Below, in pieces: positions 22,918-35,004 of a DNA stretch of 64,000 nucleotides. Source of the stretch: Saccopteryx bilineata (taxonomy: Eukaryota > Chordata > Mammalia > Chiroptera > Emballonuridae); assembly GCF_036850765.1 (NCBI RefSeq), contig NC_089490.1, forward strand, positions 126,694,522 through 126,758,521, written 5' to 3'. The position numbers were made by a program, and so were the translations under genes. The notes beneath the pieces are model-generated. The model searched no databases. It was not told the origin of the DNA and was given only the letters and a program-made list of their open reading frames with translations. Numbering within the stretch: position 1 is the stretch's first letter; every line of letters starts with the position of its first letter.

Positions 22918-23076
22918 ATTGTCACCCTCGCTTCTCAGCTTCCAGAAGGGATGAATATAAAACCAAGACCCCTCGTTTCCGGCAGCGTCCAAGGACACAC
23001 GCATGGCGTTCTTCTCCAGCAGGGCAGGCAGTCTCTTGTTGACAGTCAGATACTTGTTGCTTTTTATATGTAGTAG
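22918..23076 (-). CDS. ITPR2: ITPR2 coding exon (about residues 123-175)
   Basis: A 159-nt exon of 53 codons, phase 0 at both ends. It starts [20 protein letters not shown] and ends WKLRSEGDN, a strongly conserved MIR-type part of the suppressor beta-trefoil that packs against the IP3-binding core and tunes ligand affinity. The acceptor is TTTCCCTACAG and the donor GTACGT. HIKSNKY and [13 protein letters not shown] match type 2; ITPR1 has HLKSNKY and YIQPFYKLRSIGD by recall. This is the largest ITPR2 exon in the window and the easiest to recognise. Confidence 0.97.
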
Positions 23077-24196
23077 CTGTAGGGAAAAGACATGGATTAT
23101 ACCACCTGGTTTTTTATCTCCTCTGTTAGAGACATGCATACATTTATACATATATTATGTGCCCACATAAACAGCTTGGGGTAAAGATTAAACAAAGCTC
23201 TATTCAAACTCACTAACTTCCCAAGTTGACCTCTTTGGGTTGCTCTTCACCTCCACTTCAATTCTGCTTCATAATAAAGTGGGCAAATGAAGAAAACCAG
23301 GGTACACCTCTAACTGATTTTTCACTTAATTATAAATAATAGGATAAAATCAGGCTTTCCAAAGACCTGAAAGTTCCCCCAAACTGCATCCTTTCTCAAT
23401 TCCTGCACAGCCACAAAAAACAAAATATACTAAAGCAAACCCACAAAAGTAGCATTATGCACTGACCCACTTAGTATTAACAACCACCCTGCCCACAGAC
23501 AGCTGACTTCCTCTGTCAGGAGGCGGACACCCAGCCTCCCAGGACACCCACCTACCCAGGCTGTCCTTTCACACGAGGAGGCTGAGCCCACCCCTTCTAA
23601 GCACTATTTCTTAGATTTTTTTGCCTTCCATGGACAAAATTTATGAAGTACGAAAACGAAAACAAATAAGCTTCCTCTCCATTATTATAACTATTTCAAA
23701 AAAGAATGGTGATTTAAGTTCTCACAATAACGAGGAAATATCTCAAAATAAAGAACAATTCTTTAACTGAAAAAAGAAACCAGCTTTTTGAAAAAATTTG
23801 TTATAATATCCTTGGCTCTCATTTTATCACAAGCGAGTGAAAACCCTTATGGGCCTACCCTACTTTGGCATCCACCATGTTAAGAGAGAGCCCGTGCATC
23901 AGCCCCTAGCTGACCATGCAATATCAGCACTTAGGTTCTTGACAAGAAACATAAGCTCCTCTTGCTGGCACTTAATATTAATCAAAACTTTGTTAAGAGA
24001 AACTCTATATTTATGGAGGATTGTCCAAGGGGCATGCAGCCCCAGGGTATCACTTAACCTATCCTTAGATTAACTCATACATTCAGGGAACTGTGGACCA
24101 AGGGTCCCTCATCTTGTCTCCTCACAGAACTGCTTTGATTGTCCTACACTCTGACATTTTTCCCTTGGTCAATTAACAAAATATCAGGGATATTAT

Positions 24197-24725
24197 TTTT
24201 ATTTTTTTAATATTTATTTATTCATTTTAGGGGGAAGGCGGAGGGAGAAACACCAATTTTTGTCCCACTTATTTATGTATTCCAGGGGTCCCCAAACTAC
24301 GGCCCGCGGGCCACATGCGGCCCCCTGAGGCCATTTATCTGGCCCCTGCAGCACTTCTGGAAGGGGCACCTCTTTCATTTCATTGGTGGTCAATGAGAAG
24401 AGCATAATTCCCATTGAAATACTGGTCAGTTTATTGATTTAAATTTACTTGTTCTTTATTTTAAATATTGTGTTTGTTCCCATTTTGTTTTTTTTACTTT
24501 AAATTAAGATGTGTGCAGTGTGCATAGAGATTTGTTCATAGTTTTTTTTTAGTCCAGCCCTCCAACGGTCTGAGGGACAGTGAACTGGCCCCCTGTGTAA
24601 AAAGTTTGGGGACCCCTGATGTATTCATTGTTTGATTCTTGTTTATGCCCTGAGCAAGGATTGATCCTGCAACCTTGGCACATCAGGATAGCGCTCTAAA
24701 CCACCTGAGCTATCTAGCCGGGGCT
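24197..24725 (-). mobile_element. Old tRNA-derived SINE split by a hAT MITE
   Basis: In reverse, 24628-24725 gives a tRNA-like head (GCCCCGGCTAGATAGCTCAG, box B-like GGTTGCAGGATCAATCC) and 24197-24282 gives the tail part. The hAT at 24283-24618 separates them. It is a third SINE lineage, distinct from the two main ones, and more diverged. Confidence 0.75.
24283..24618. mobile_element. hAT MITE (CAGGGGTCCCCAAAC termini)
   Basis: Inverted termini CAGGGGTCCCCAAAC and GTTTGGGGACCCCTG with a perfect 8-bp target duplication ATGTATTC (24275-24282, 24619-24626). GCCCGCGGGCCACATGCGG follows the left end. Non-coding, 336 bp. Confidence 0.95.
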
Positions 24726-25708
24726 TTTTTTTTTTTTTTTGAAAGAGACAGGGGAAGAGAGAGAGAGGCTATTTTTAAAACAGCTCTATGAAATGCCTCA
24801 CTACAGTATTTACTATAAGAAAGTTATTAAGGCTATTGTTTACTATGTTAAACAGTGTCCTCTTTATGAGAGCTCATTTAGAAATACTTCTGTGGTCTTC
24901 TTCTTGGGAATGTTTATGCTTCTAGACCTCTGATTTAGATCTATGTCTATGGTATGGACCACAGATGGGAATGCTGTCAGATATCATGCTTCCCTTATAG
25001 CTAAGTGGGCAAAGGAAAGGCTTTGCGTCAAAGTTTACCAAACCTTACAACCTGGTTTTTATAAACATGTCTCACTCCTGACTTCATCTTATTTATTCAA
25101 CCATAATCTTCCCTTTGACCCAGTTGCCTTATTTATTTCTCTTATTTTGCTATGTGGCGTGTGTTTCTGAAAATGCCTTACATTCCTCTGGGAACAAGGT
25201 GGGGCATATATTCACAAACAACCAAGTACAAAGTTAAAATGTCTAAGAGAAGCACAAGAAAGGAATGGGGCTGGGATAAATCAGCGTGTACACTAACTGA
25301 AATAGAAGATCTTCTAATAAGTTATGGACAATTTCCATCTAAAAGTATAATTTGAAAACTTTCCACTCCCTACAAAATAAAAAAGCACAGGTTCCTATGT
25401 TACATATTAGTCCCATTAATACTAAAGGACTATTTTATTACAGGCTTAGAAATTAGGTTTGCCCATCTTTCTCCTTTTGATGTAATAACTTGTGCATACA
25501 TTTAGAGAAGTTCACTTCTTTATGCGGTTACAGCATTTTTATTCCCAAACACACAGAATAGTGTGCCAGGTGCCAAATGAAAATATCACAACATCTCTAA
25601 TTCCCACCAACTGTACCCCCAAACTGTAATGCTTTTAGGCATTTCTACCAAATGCAGATTACCCATAAAGAAGTCACCTCTTTTATGGAAAAGTAAATCA
25701 CCACTTAC

Positions 25709-25795
25709 TTGTATAACGTTACTGTATTTCACAATTTCTCCCAATAGTTTCTTATTTTCTGATTCATTTTGCTTTTGTTCCAGTTCTGCTGCATG
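25709..25795 (-). CDS. ITPR2: ITPR2 coding exon (about residues 94-122)
   Basis: Continues the suppressor domain. The minus-strand translation begins [16 protein letters not shown] and ends VKYSNVIQ, 29 codons, phase 0 at both ends. The donor is GTAAGT. The acceptor ends TTTATAG with a rather weak, AT-rich pyrimidine tract. Type 2 specific positions include [13 protein letters not shown], where ITPR1 has DLEKKQNETENRK by recall. It joins in frame to the exons on either side, and there are no stops or indels. Its length is a multiple of three, so skipping it would keep the reading frame. Confidence 0.96.
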
Positions 25796-26978
25796 CTATA
25801 AAATGATTATCAAATATTCAGTGTGGAAACATCGTGAAAGGGTACAACAAATGACAGAGAAATAAGAGGGTTTTCAGGAACAAAGAGAAGAAAGAATACA
25901 ACTATGAATAAAACAGGGTGGTTGATTTACTCTTGGTGCTTGGGGTGGGGGAGCAATAATTAAGTACATAATTAAAATATAATGCAGCCTGACCAGGCAG
26001 TGGCACAGTGGATAGAGTGTTGGACTGGGACACAGAGGACCCAGGTTCAAAACCTCAATGTTGCCGGCTTGAGCACGGGCTTGCCGGCTTGAGTGCAGGC
26101 TCACCAGCTTGAGCACAGGGTCGCTGGTTTGAGCATGGGACCATAGACATGACCCCATGGTCGCTGGCTTGAGCCCAAGGTCGCTGGCTTGAGCCACGGG
26201 TCACTCGTTCAGCTGTAGCCCCCAGGTCAAGGCACATATGAGAAAGCAATCAATGAAAAACTGAGGAGCTACAATGAAGAATTGACACTTCTCATCTCTC
26301 CCTTTCTGTCTGTCTGTCCCTATCTGTCCCTCTCTCTCTATTTGTCACAAATTTATTTATATATATATGGTTCAATAATTCTCTCAATTTAATGCTGAAA
26401 AGTAGCCAACAATATCTTGGGATGCTTTAATATTGGAAATTTCAGAAAAGTACTAGGCTCTGTGGTCTTATAATTACTTTCAGAAGGAAAACTGCTAGAG
26501 AAACCAACCAGGATAGTAGATGAATTTCAAAAGTCTCAAAATACAGTTTCAATTCTGAAAATAACAGAAATTGTAATGACACAAATTAAGTCTTATCAAA
26601 CTCACACTCAGCCCAAATCAGAAACACTAGATATTTTTTTCTAGTCTTTGAAAAAAAAAAATTAAGTTCTATGCCAAGTAAAATATAACTGGATTTGACA
26701 GTCCTACAGAGATTCTGAATTGGTTTCTAGTATGATACGAATCTCTGAATTAGTCTGGCACTCCCTAAAAAATAGCAGCAGGAGTGTATTACCTACACAC
26801 TAGGAAATCAGCAGTCACACCCTGTCACTTAAAAAAAGTCCATTCCAGTTTCAGTATGTTGCCACAACTATTGTAAATGTCTATGTATTGAGTGAAATCA
26901 GGAGGCTACGAAATAGGTCTGTTGTTATTGCTGCGCATGGTCCAGCCTAAGCCAGACAAACAGAAGCTTGGTCCTTAC
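25796..26978 (-). other. ITPR2: ITPR2 intron
   Basis: A 1.2-kb intron carrying one sense-strand SINE (25986-26352). The rest, 26360-26970, is AT-rich single-copy-looking sequence. The branch-point side shows nothing unusual. Confidence 0.88.
25986..26352 (+). mobile_element. tRNA-derived SINE, GCCTGACCAGG family, long-module form
   Basis: Same head as the copy at 1050 but the middle carries about six reiterated GCTTGAGC-type modules (26060-26205), giving a longer body. Tail degenerate. Confidence 0.9.
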
Positions 26979-27094
26979 CTGTAATTTTTTCAGCAAGGCT
27001 GCTTCAGTGTGGTTCCCTTGTTTGGCTTGCTTAGCTTTCCAATATTGTTTCTGGGCAGAATATCGATTCATAGGGCACACCTTAAAGAGGCAGT
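26979..27094 (-). CDS. ITPR2: ITPR2 coding exon (about residues 55-93)
   Basis: Part of the type 2 IP3 receptor, the endoplasmic-reticulum calcium-release channel opened by inositol 1,4,5-trisphosphate. On the minus strand the exon reads (D)[15 protein letters not shown]... and ends ...ALLKKLQ. This segment belongs to the first beta-trefoil (suppressor domain). The 116-nt exon starts with the last two bases of the Asp55 codon and ends in phase 0. The acceptor is a good pyrimidine tract ending TCCTAG and the donor is GTAAGG. The paralogue call rests on recalled family sequences: ITPR1 has [18 protein letters not shown] here, whereas this exon has VCPMN...[13 protein letters not shown], the type 2 form. 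It is the most 5' coding exon in the window, and I could not find the two preceding exons in 27.1-64 kb. Confidence 0.96.
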
Positions 27095-28039
27095 CTAGGA
27101 CAAAATAACAAACAAACACACTGTTAACTAAGAAGACCAGTATTTCTTAGATTTTCCTTTAGCCTATCACTGGAATCTTGGAATCTCTGAGAATAAAGAA
27201 CATTAAAAGGTCATCTAGCCCATCCTCCAGCCAACTCCCAAATTTCCTCTTTAACATCCTTTTTAATAACTTTTTAGACTGTGAAAATATTCCCTTTACT
27301 ACTTGAAGTTTCTTAAAGGAAACTTTAGATAACACAATTTATAAAGAAATCAAACCAAGGTAACCATTATATGAATAGCACCTTTTAATTATATTAAGGT
27401 ATTGGTCTCAAAAACTGAATAAAATGACATTTGTGACTTTCACTGCCTTATCTGATATTGCATAATAATTACTTATCATTATATGTATCTCTGACAGTAA
27501 AGCGATGCAAAAAATAGAAACAATCATAACAACCACATTTCCACCTTCCATTCCCCAAGTTGCCATATACCTAGGATGAATATGATATGAAAATCTGAGA
27601 TACAGTATAAGGGGGAAAAAATAAAATAAAATAAACCAAGATTATAGTCCTAACTCTACCACTCAATATCAAGATAGGACATCATAGTGGAATAATATAG
27701 TGATATCTCTAAGTCAAAAAGCAAAAAATTTTATGTTCCTTTTAATGAGAACAATGAAAGCGAGACTAAAGAATCCTTCTGTACATGAATGATTTTGCAT
27801 GTTCATGGAATGGATTACAATCCAAGACAAAGGTCAATTCTCAGTATTCTTTCATAAAGGAGTAATGATACAGAAAATCCAAACATTACTTTCATTATCT
27901 CACACAAAAAAATGTATGAGTTCAATACAACAAATATATTTTGGTTGCTGTGTTAATATTTATGACTATTTTCATTTTTCAAAGATGTATCACAAAATTA
28001 AAATTTAATCAACTTAAATATCCATTTTAACCACATTTT

Positions 28040-28202
28040 TAAAAATTGATTTTAATTTATTGTGTTTTACATAAACTCTAGTGTTGCCCCGAATGCACCA
28101 CCCCTCCCCTGTATTCCCCTCAACGTCTCCCTTGCCGTCCTACCCATAGCGCCCTCCCCCCTTCCCTTCAGGTTTATCCCATCCTATCATCCCCTTCAAT
28201 AC
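28040..28202 (-). mobile_element. L1 3' UTR fragment, antisense
   Basis: A C/T-rich stretch beginning AATTTATTGTGTTTTACATA and continuing CACCACCCCTCCCCTGTATT resembles antisense bat L1 3' UTR. It is cut by the SINE that follows. Confidence 0.5.
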
Positions 28203-28211
28203 CACATTCTT

Positions 28212-28545
28212 CGGGGAGGCAGTCAGACAGACTCCCGCATGCACCCAACCGGGATCCACCTAGCACGCCCACCAGGGGGCGATGCTCTGCCCATCCGGGC
28301 GTCGCTCTGTTGCGACCAGAGCCACTCTAGCACCTGGGGCAGAGGCCAAGGAGCCATCCCCAGCGCCCGGGCCATCTTTTTGCTCCAATGGAGCCTCGGC
28401 TGCGGGAGGGGAAGAGAGAGACAGAGAGAAAGGAGAGGGGGAGGGGTGGAGAAGCAGATGGGTGCTTCTCCTGTGTGCCCTGGCCGGAAATCGAACCCGG
28501 GACCTCCGAACACCAGGCCGACGCTCTACCACTGAGCCCACTCGT
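28212..28545 (-). mobile_element. Rhin-type SINE, antisense, shortened at both ends
   Basis: Lacks the TTCTGAAGCTGGAAAC tail segment and the last bases of the tRNA head, yet CACATTCTT lies on both sides (28203-28211, 28546-28554), which looks like a target duplication. Confidence 0.88.
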
Positions 28546-29599
28546 CACATTCTTGAATATACTATACAAGCTCATTCTGTTGTTCTCTTTAAAAGTAATT
28601 ATAAAATTAAATGATAGATTTGATCTTTCAAATCTCATTTATGGTTATAATGGCATAAAAATAAAAATTTATGACTAAAAATTGTTAAAGAAATTTTCAA
28701 AATTCAGAAGAAATAATGACTTTTTTCTATAGTTTATCATTATAAATACGAATTCTATTGATTGCCCCACACAAACAAACAAGGCTATAGAAAACTAATT
28801 ATGACTTTATGGTACAAAAGTTGTTGACGTACATGCATAAATATTTTATAGGCAACAGAAAACAGACATCTTCTAACTGCTATAGATAGGGTAAGAGACC
28901 ATTACAAATACAATATGACACAAGAATCACAACTTGGCATGTGTGTGAAAACCAAATAACTAGACCTAAAAACTTTTGTTTTCCTTGGAAATATATCTGA
29001 TAAGCCCTAGAAACTATTCTCTATATACTAGCAACTACAAAGAGACTAGACAATTCTTTGAAACACAAATAAAAAAAGTTGTTTACAGATCTCTCCAAAA
29101 GAGTGCCCCTAACTGAATGCAGACTATACTGACCATCCTATATTAGGCAGGTAACCAAACTCCACATTGTTTTAGTGCAGCAAAAACACAAATCTTATTT
29201 AAGTAGAAGTGAACTCTAACCTGCAGTCTATACTTCTGACCTCCCTCCTATAGAAAAAGAAAGAAATTAGGTTCCCCATTACTTCAAATTTCTAACTGAG
29301 TTCATTAGAAAATAATCCTTTGACAGAGGATATGTTTTCTTCCTAAATTCCAAACCAATGCAGGAGTGCTCCTAATCAGTAGTATCTTTGGGTAGCTAGC
29401 AAAAAAAGTGTGTGTGTCATGATTCTGATGAAGCTACTGTGAAGTGAAGTCCCACGTCCAGCCAACCCAGGCTTCCCCTAGGTTGCTGCTGGGTGCTAAG
29501 ACTCAGAGAGCTCACAGTGTCATGGGTACGACAGGCATCAACCCCATGTTCAAGGTTCACTGGGGAACTCTGGAGCTGTTGTGGGGCACAAAGACGCAG

Positions 29600-29995
29600 G
29601 TGGCCAACTTCAGCAGAGAAAGCCAGAAAGTGTTTCCAAAGGAGAAGACACAAGCTAAGTTTTAAGGACCCAATACGACACAGTTGTCAAGAGGGTTCAA
29701 ATGCCCGGGGGAGAGGGGACATTCCAAACAGAGCCAATGAGTAACAAAGGTAGAGTGGGTAAATGCAGAGGGACCCACTAACCTTGTAGGGAAACTCTGG
29801 CCCTGCTGTGAAATGAAAATAAAATGGCTTGCTGAAATCAGGGCCACAGAGTGCTAGGCTGTGGGATATGGGCTTTGTCTTGTGGGAAAGGTCAAACTGG
29901 GACAGTGCTTTAAGGTCTTACACCATGTGAGGCGATGTGAACAAACTGGCCAGAAGACCAGCACCAAAGCCAGCAGGCTGAGAGACAAGGAGCAT
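29600..29995 (-). mobile_element. L2 fragment, antisense
   Basis: AGTTTTAAGGACCCAATACG, GGGGACATTCCAAACAGAGC and the later TAGGCTGTGGGATATGGGCT fit the reverse complement of L2 internal 3' sequence. Diverged, boundaries approximate. Confidence 0.5.
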
Positions 29996-30361
29996 CTGAA
30001 ATTGAGCTCTACGGTAATTATATTATAGATTTCAACGGAAACATCAGAATCAACAGGCTTACCGGTCTATTATGTGGGGTAGGGAACAGTGAGAGAGAGG
30101 GAAAGTGAAGATGGCCCAATGAACAAGCTTCCACCCACTCTGAGCTACACAGCCTTCGAGTGCAAAAGCCCTTTTTGTGTGCGGGGCCTTCGTTTGATGT
30201 CCTCTTCAGCCACCTCCCCAGGTGGCATCTCACAGTAATTTTATATCACAGTAAACAAATCTGTTTCTGCGCGGGAACTGCTATTACTATTGCAGGACTA
30301 TTTCGGTTAACATAGGGCATACAGACTTCTGTAAAATTGCTTTTGCTGATGGCTATAATGG

Positions 30362-30452
30362 TGACTGGAGTGAGTGTGTGAGTGTATGTGAGTGTGTATG
30401 TATGTGTGTGTGTCTGTGTGTGAGAGAGTGTATGTGTGTATGTGTGTGTGTG
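30362..30452. repeat. Imperfect (TG)n microsatellite
   Basis: About 90 bp of TGTG, TGAG and TGTATG units. Confidence 0.9.
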
Positions 30453-32368
30453 TTTAATTTTCTCTGCCTCTTTTAGAAAACAAAAATCAGCTGGTCTTGG
30501 ACTCATCATATATTTTGTCTGCTTGTCAATATTGCACAATAAAAGTGTTAATAACACCTGCCATACCTCAGTCACAAAGCTGCTGAGATATGCACAAAAG
30601 ATAATCTGTGTGAAAGTACACTAGGAACTTTAAAACCCTATTATAAATGTAAGGTATTATTATTAATATTGCTTCACTTGTTTAACAATGTTAAAGTTGT
30701 CAGATTAAACTTGAACAAACGTAAATCAAAAGTGCCCAATTGACAACAAGGTGTTAGCCTCTTTGGTTTCAGATGCCACAGTGTTTTGTATAAAATTCTC
30801 AAATACCCTAAAACAGCATGGCCATGAGCAGCGGATGCAATCGCCATTACTTTGAAACATCTCTTAAAATATGCAGACACAGTCACTAACGCCCCATGGT
30901 GGAGCCAGGCCCAAGAGCCTCCCCCGTTTTCCGGGCAGTGGGAGCCAGCTGCCTCAGAGCTATCAGCTCTCCTCCGCCCTCCTCATCCCTGACTCTAAAC
31001 CTGGCTTTCCATCCCTTGGCCTGCTCATTCTCTAACGTTAGAGGTCTACACGTTGTTCACAGTTAGATTTTAGGGGGTTTTCCAATCAGAAACGCTCTGG
31101 CGTCACTTGTTCATTAGGTAACGATAATCTCTTCAGCCTTTCAAAACTCAAAGAATAAAAAAAAAAAAAAAAAGACTGGTCCAATAGAGAAAATTACAAA
31201 AGTACAAAAAAAAAAGAAGTAATATGAGTTTAATTTGTTTAAAGTTTAACCTAAAGATCTGAGACCATGAATTTTGAAGAATTACAGAAGTTCAGAAATG
31301 TGAGAAATCTGACAAAATGTGCAACGTTCGGTCAGGCCATATTATAAAAACAATGTCTTAGAATTAGAACATTTATTTTTTTTTTTTACAGCTCTGGAAG
31401 GAAATTCAGCCCCACAGAAGTGTTCACTTTAACTGAAAGGCTCAGTGGCCTCCTTAGCCTGCTGACTAGGGACAGAAGAGACATGAAAGCTATTCAAATG
31501 GTGTAGAGCACAGACTTCATGGCATATAGCACTGGAAATCAAAGAATTCACCTTCCCAGATAATTCTGTGTCAGTTTGGCAGGAAACCAGTCTAAACCTT
31601 CACTTATGCTACCTACCTAAATTTCTTTAAAATGTTTTCTGCTTTGTACCTATAAAAACACTTTCGAAAATATTTGTACCTAAGGCAGTTTCTACAACCC
31701 AGAACTGTCTATAGAACTCCATTTGGGGCTCTTATATGTAAAGGTCAAGTTACACAGTGGCCAGCAACTTCCTATGGTAATGGTGGAAGGAAGACTTTTT
31801 GCTTCATATCCCTCCCTCCTGAGATTTAAATGAGGCAAGACATAAACCATCAGCGAATACCTGTCACAAAGTGGGCATTCAACAAATGGCTCTTTCATGG
31901 TAGCCTGTAAAATTACCTCACACTGATTACAGGGAATGCTGCTGCCAAGGGCTTTATTATCTTCACGTGGAAAAGGGTGGGGAGTGAGGGAGTCTGGAGA
32001 GTGTCTCTTTAGAATATAAACAGGATGCAGCAGAGTTCTGTGAAGAGCATGGGACCTTCCCAGTGATAAAACAAAGTGGTAAGAAAACTTTCCCTAAGTT
32101 AAGAGACTGGCAGACAAGAGACAATTAGAATTCAGAGTAGGTCAGGGAGAGGAGAGGTACACGTTCACCTTTAAAATACAATGGTAGCTCTGTTTTTCAG
32201 CTTTTCTAAGAAACTCATCCTGAAACAGTGTTTGCATAAAGCTCTTTATGCTTAAAGGTTAAAAAGCAATGTTTCCTTAAGCATATAAGTCTCTAAACTT
32301 CTACCTCCTTTGATCACAGCCTAGACAAGTATCGAGAGGGCATCTAACAGGGATAGTGTCCTCTAGAA

Positions 32369-32689
32369 CAGGGGTCAGAAACCTTTTTGGCTGAGAGAGC
32401 CATGAACACCACATATTTTAAAATGTAATTCCGTGAGAGCCATACAACGACCCGTGTACATTACGCATTATCCAATAAAAATTTGGTGTTGTCCCCGGAG
32501 GACAGCTGTGATTGGCTCCAGACACCTGCAACCATGAACAGGAGCGGTAGGAAATGAATAGATTGTAATACATGAGAATGTTTTATATTCTTAACTTTAT
32601 TATTTATTTATTAAAGATTTGTCTGCAAGCCAGATGCAGCCATCAGAAGAGCCACCTCTGGCTCGCGAGCCATAGGTTCCTGACCCCTG
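32369..32689. mobile_element. hAT MITE, same family as 8698
   Basis: Termini CAGGGGTCAGAAACC and GGTTCCTGACCCCTG, with the 8-bp duplication CTCTAGAA/TTCTAGAA. It lies in the opposite orientation to the copies at 8698 and 38362. Confidence 0.93.
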
Positions 32690-33079
32690 TTCTAGAATGT
32701 TACAAAAGTCAAAGAGAACTTATTGCGGGTGTTAGGAAACATTAAAATTGATCACAACACATGGATGGGCAACCATAAAGACTATAGGATAACTTCCTCT
32801 AGGCAAAAATCAACTATTTTACTACTGGAGAAGAAGGAAAACAGTCTTTATCATCACAGAATACTAAAACTGTAGGACTTCTGATAAAATCCAATCTTTC
32901 CCTTCTCCGAGATAAAGAGGCAAAAACTCAAGAGAGTGAGTTGCATAGGTCCTTCATGATAAACTCTCTACATAAAAATAAATTACAAATGTGAACAAGT
33001 TCAGCCACACATAGGACACTTGAATGCCCTCACAAGTGACTGGCCTCTGGTGAGCAGGGACGTTAATTCCACTTGGTTT

Positions 33080-33300
33080 GTTCAGCAGTACAGTTTACTG
33101 CCATGGAGCACTTTGTAAACTCTAAAGGGCACTACACACATTGACAATAAAGGTCATTTGATCTTCCCAACAACCTTAAGAGTTAGCTAGGATTATTTTC
33201 TCCATATTCACAGAAGGAAACGGAGACTTTTCATAAGTCCACAAAGTTGGTAAACTTGAACTGAGATCCTCTGAACCCAATTCAATGTTCCGCCGCTATA
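33080..33300 (+). mobile_element. MIR SINE
   Basis: GCACTTTGTAAACTCTAAAG, ATTTGATCTTCCCAACAACC, GAAGGAAACGGAGACTTTTC and the GAACTGAGATCCTC end follow MIR order. Old. Confidence 0.75.
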
Positions 33301-33447
33301 CAAGTGTGCCATTTGGGAGCAGGTGTGTCATATTGAGGCAAAATAGCCTACTTGAAATACTATTCATAATTCTACATAGAGGCACCTGGAGGTCATTTAG
33401 AACAAATCTAATCTTGCTTTTATACAACAGCCTTAAATATCCTAGGG

Positions 33448-33660
33448 CCCTGGTTGGCAAACTGCAGCTCGCGAGCCACATGCGGCTCTTTGGCCCCTTG
33501 AGTGTGGCTCTTCCACAAAATACCGCGTGCGGGTGCTACCTTGGTAAGGAATGTTCCTACCTATATAGTTTAAGCTTAAAAAATTTAGCTCTCAACAGAA
33601 CTTTCAATCGTTGTGCTATTGATATTTGGCTTTGTTGACTAATGAGTTTGCCGACCACTG
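33448..33660. mobile_element. hAT MITE (GGCAAACT termini)
   Basis: Left end CCCTGGTTGGCAAACT and right end AGTTTGCCGACCACTG are inverted copies. The interior holds GCGAGCCACATGCGGCTCTT. Target duplication degraded. Confidence 0.8.
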
Positions 33661-34102
33661 TTACTAAGACATCTCTATCCATCTGACATCTCTATCTCAT
33701 CTTAGATTTCATTAGCACAACAAGATCTACCTAAAATGTACCATTTTTATTAGCAATACTACAACTACTTCTTTCTTTACACCTGAGTTGATTTTATTCA
33801 ATTGAATATTAAATTAAAATTAAAGCACTTATTAGTGTATTTAGCAAGTATAGACACTGAAAAACACTGGCCCAGAGAGTGAGATCTGCCTAGGTTTCCT
33901 TCCTATCACAGTCTCGCAACACAATTCAATTTCTAGAGAAAATTATAAAGATACATATACATTGACAGCAGCTTGTAATACTTCAAAAGAAACTAATGTA
34001 TGTTTTTTCATGAAAAATATGCCACATGTGCCTATATAATTAAATAAGTGTTAAGACATCAATAGAAATATTAAAAAATCTTAGTCTCAAAAAGCATTAA
34101 TT

Positions 34103-34447
34103 GGTCCTGGCCGGTTGGCTCAGCAGTAGAGCGTCAGCCCATCATGTGGAAGTCACAGGTTCGATTCCCAGCCAGGGCACACAGAAGACGTGCCCATCTG
34201 CTTCTCCACCCTTCCCCCTCTCCTTCCTCTCTGTCTCTCTCTTTCCCTCCTGCAGCCAAGGCTCCATTGTAGCAAAGTTGGCTCAGGCACTGAGGAAGGT
34301 TCCATGACCTCCGCCTCAGGTGCTAGAATAGCTCTGTTGCATTGGACAGCCCAGATGGGCAGAGCAGCGCCCCCTAGTGGGCATGCTGGGTGGATCCCTG
34401 TCAGGGAGTCTTTCTGCCTCCCCACTTCTCACATCAGAAAAATACAA
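34103..34447 (+). mobile_element. Rhin-type SINE (upstream unit of a tandem pair)
   Basis: Diverged copy with head GGTCCTGGCCGGTTGGCTCA, ending AAAAATACAA directly at the start of the next SINE. ATTAATT precedes it and recurs after the second unit. Confidence 0.92.
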
Positions 34448-34866
34448 GGCCCTGGCCGGTTGGCTCAGCGATAGAGCGTCGGCCTGGCGTGCGGGGGACC
34501 TGGGTTCGATTCCCGGCCAGAGCACATAGGAGAAGTGCCCATTTGCTTCTCCACCCCCCCCTCCTTCCTCTCTGTCTCTCTCTTCCCCTCCCGCAGCCAA
34601 GGCTCCATTGGAGCAGATGGCCCAGGCGCTGGGGATGGCTCCTTGGCCTCTGCCCCAGGTGCTGGAGTGGCTCTGGTCGCGGCAGAGCGACGCCCCGGAG
34701 GGGCAGAGCATCGCCCCCTGGTGGGCAGAGCGTCGCCCCTGGTGGGCGTGCCGGGTGGATCCCAGTCGGGCGCATGCGGGAGTCTGTCTGACTGTCTCTC
34801 CCGGTTTCCAGCTTCAGAAAAAGAGAGAGAAAAAAAAAAGAAAAATACAAAAAATAAAAATAAAAA
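34448..34866 (+). mobile_element. Rhin-type SINE (downstream unit of a tandem pair)
   Basis: Low-divergence copy with the duplicated GGTGGGCAGAGCGTCGCC module, placed head to tail onto the A-tail of the older SINE at 34103. The tail is interrupted by AGAGAGA. Confidence 0.93.
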
Positions 34867-35004
34867 AGAATTAATTACCTGATTCATACATTAATGGGTA
34901 AATATTCAAAAACAAATGAACTAATTCTTTTTTTTTTTGCTTCATTTGGAGTAGGGAAAAACAAGATTCAAACGTATTGATGCTATCTATCTATCTTCAT
35001 TTTT

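Larger units (their letters stand above)
23077..25708 (-). other. ITPR2: ITPR2 intron
   Basis: A 2.6-kb intron. Its only recognisable content is an old tRNA-type SINE interrupted by a complete hAT MITE (24197-24725). 23080-24190 and 24780-25700 hold nothing I can name. Confidence 0.88.
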
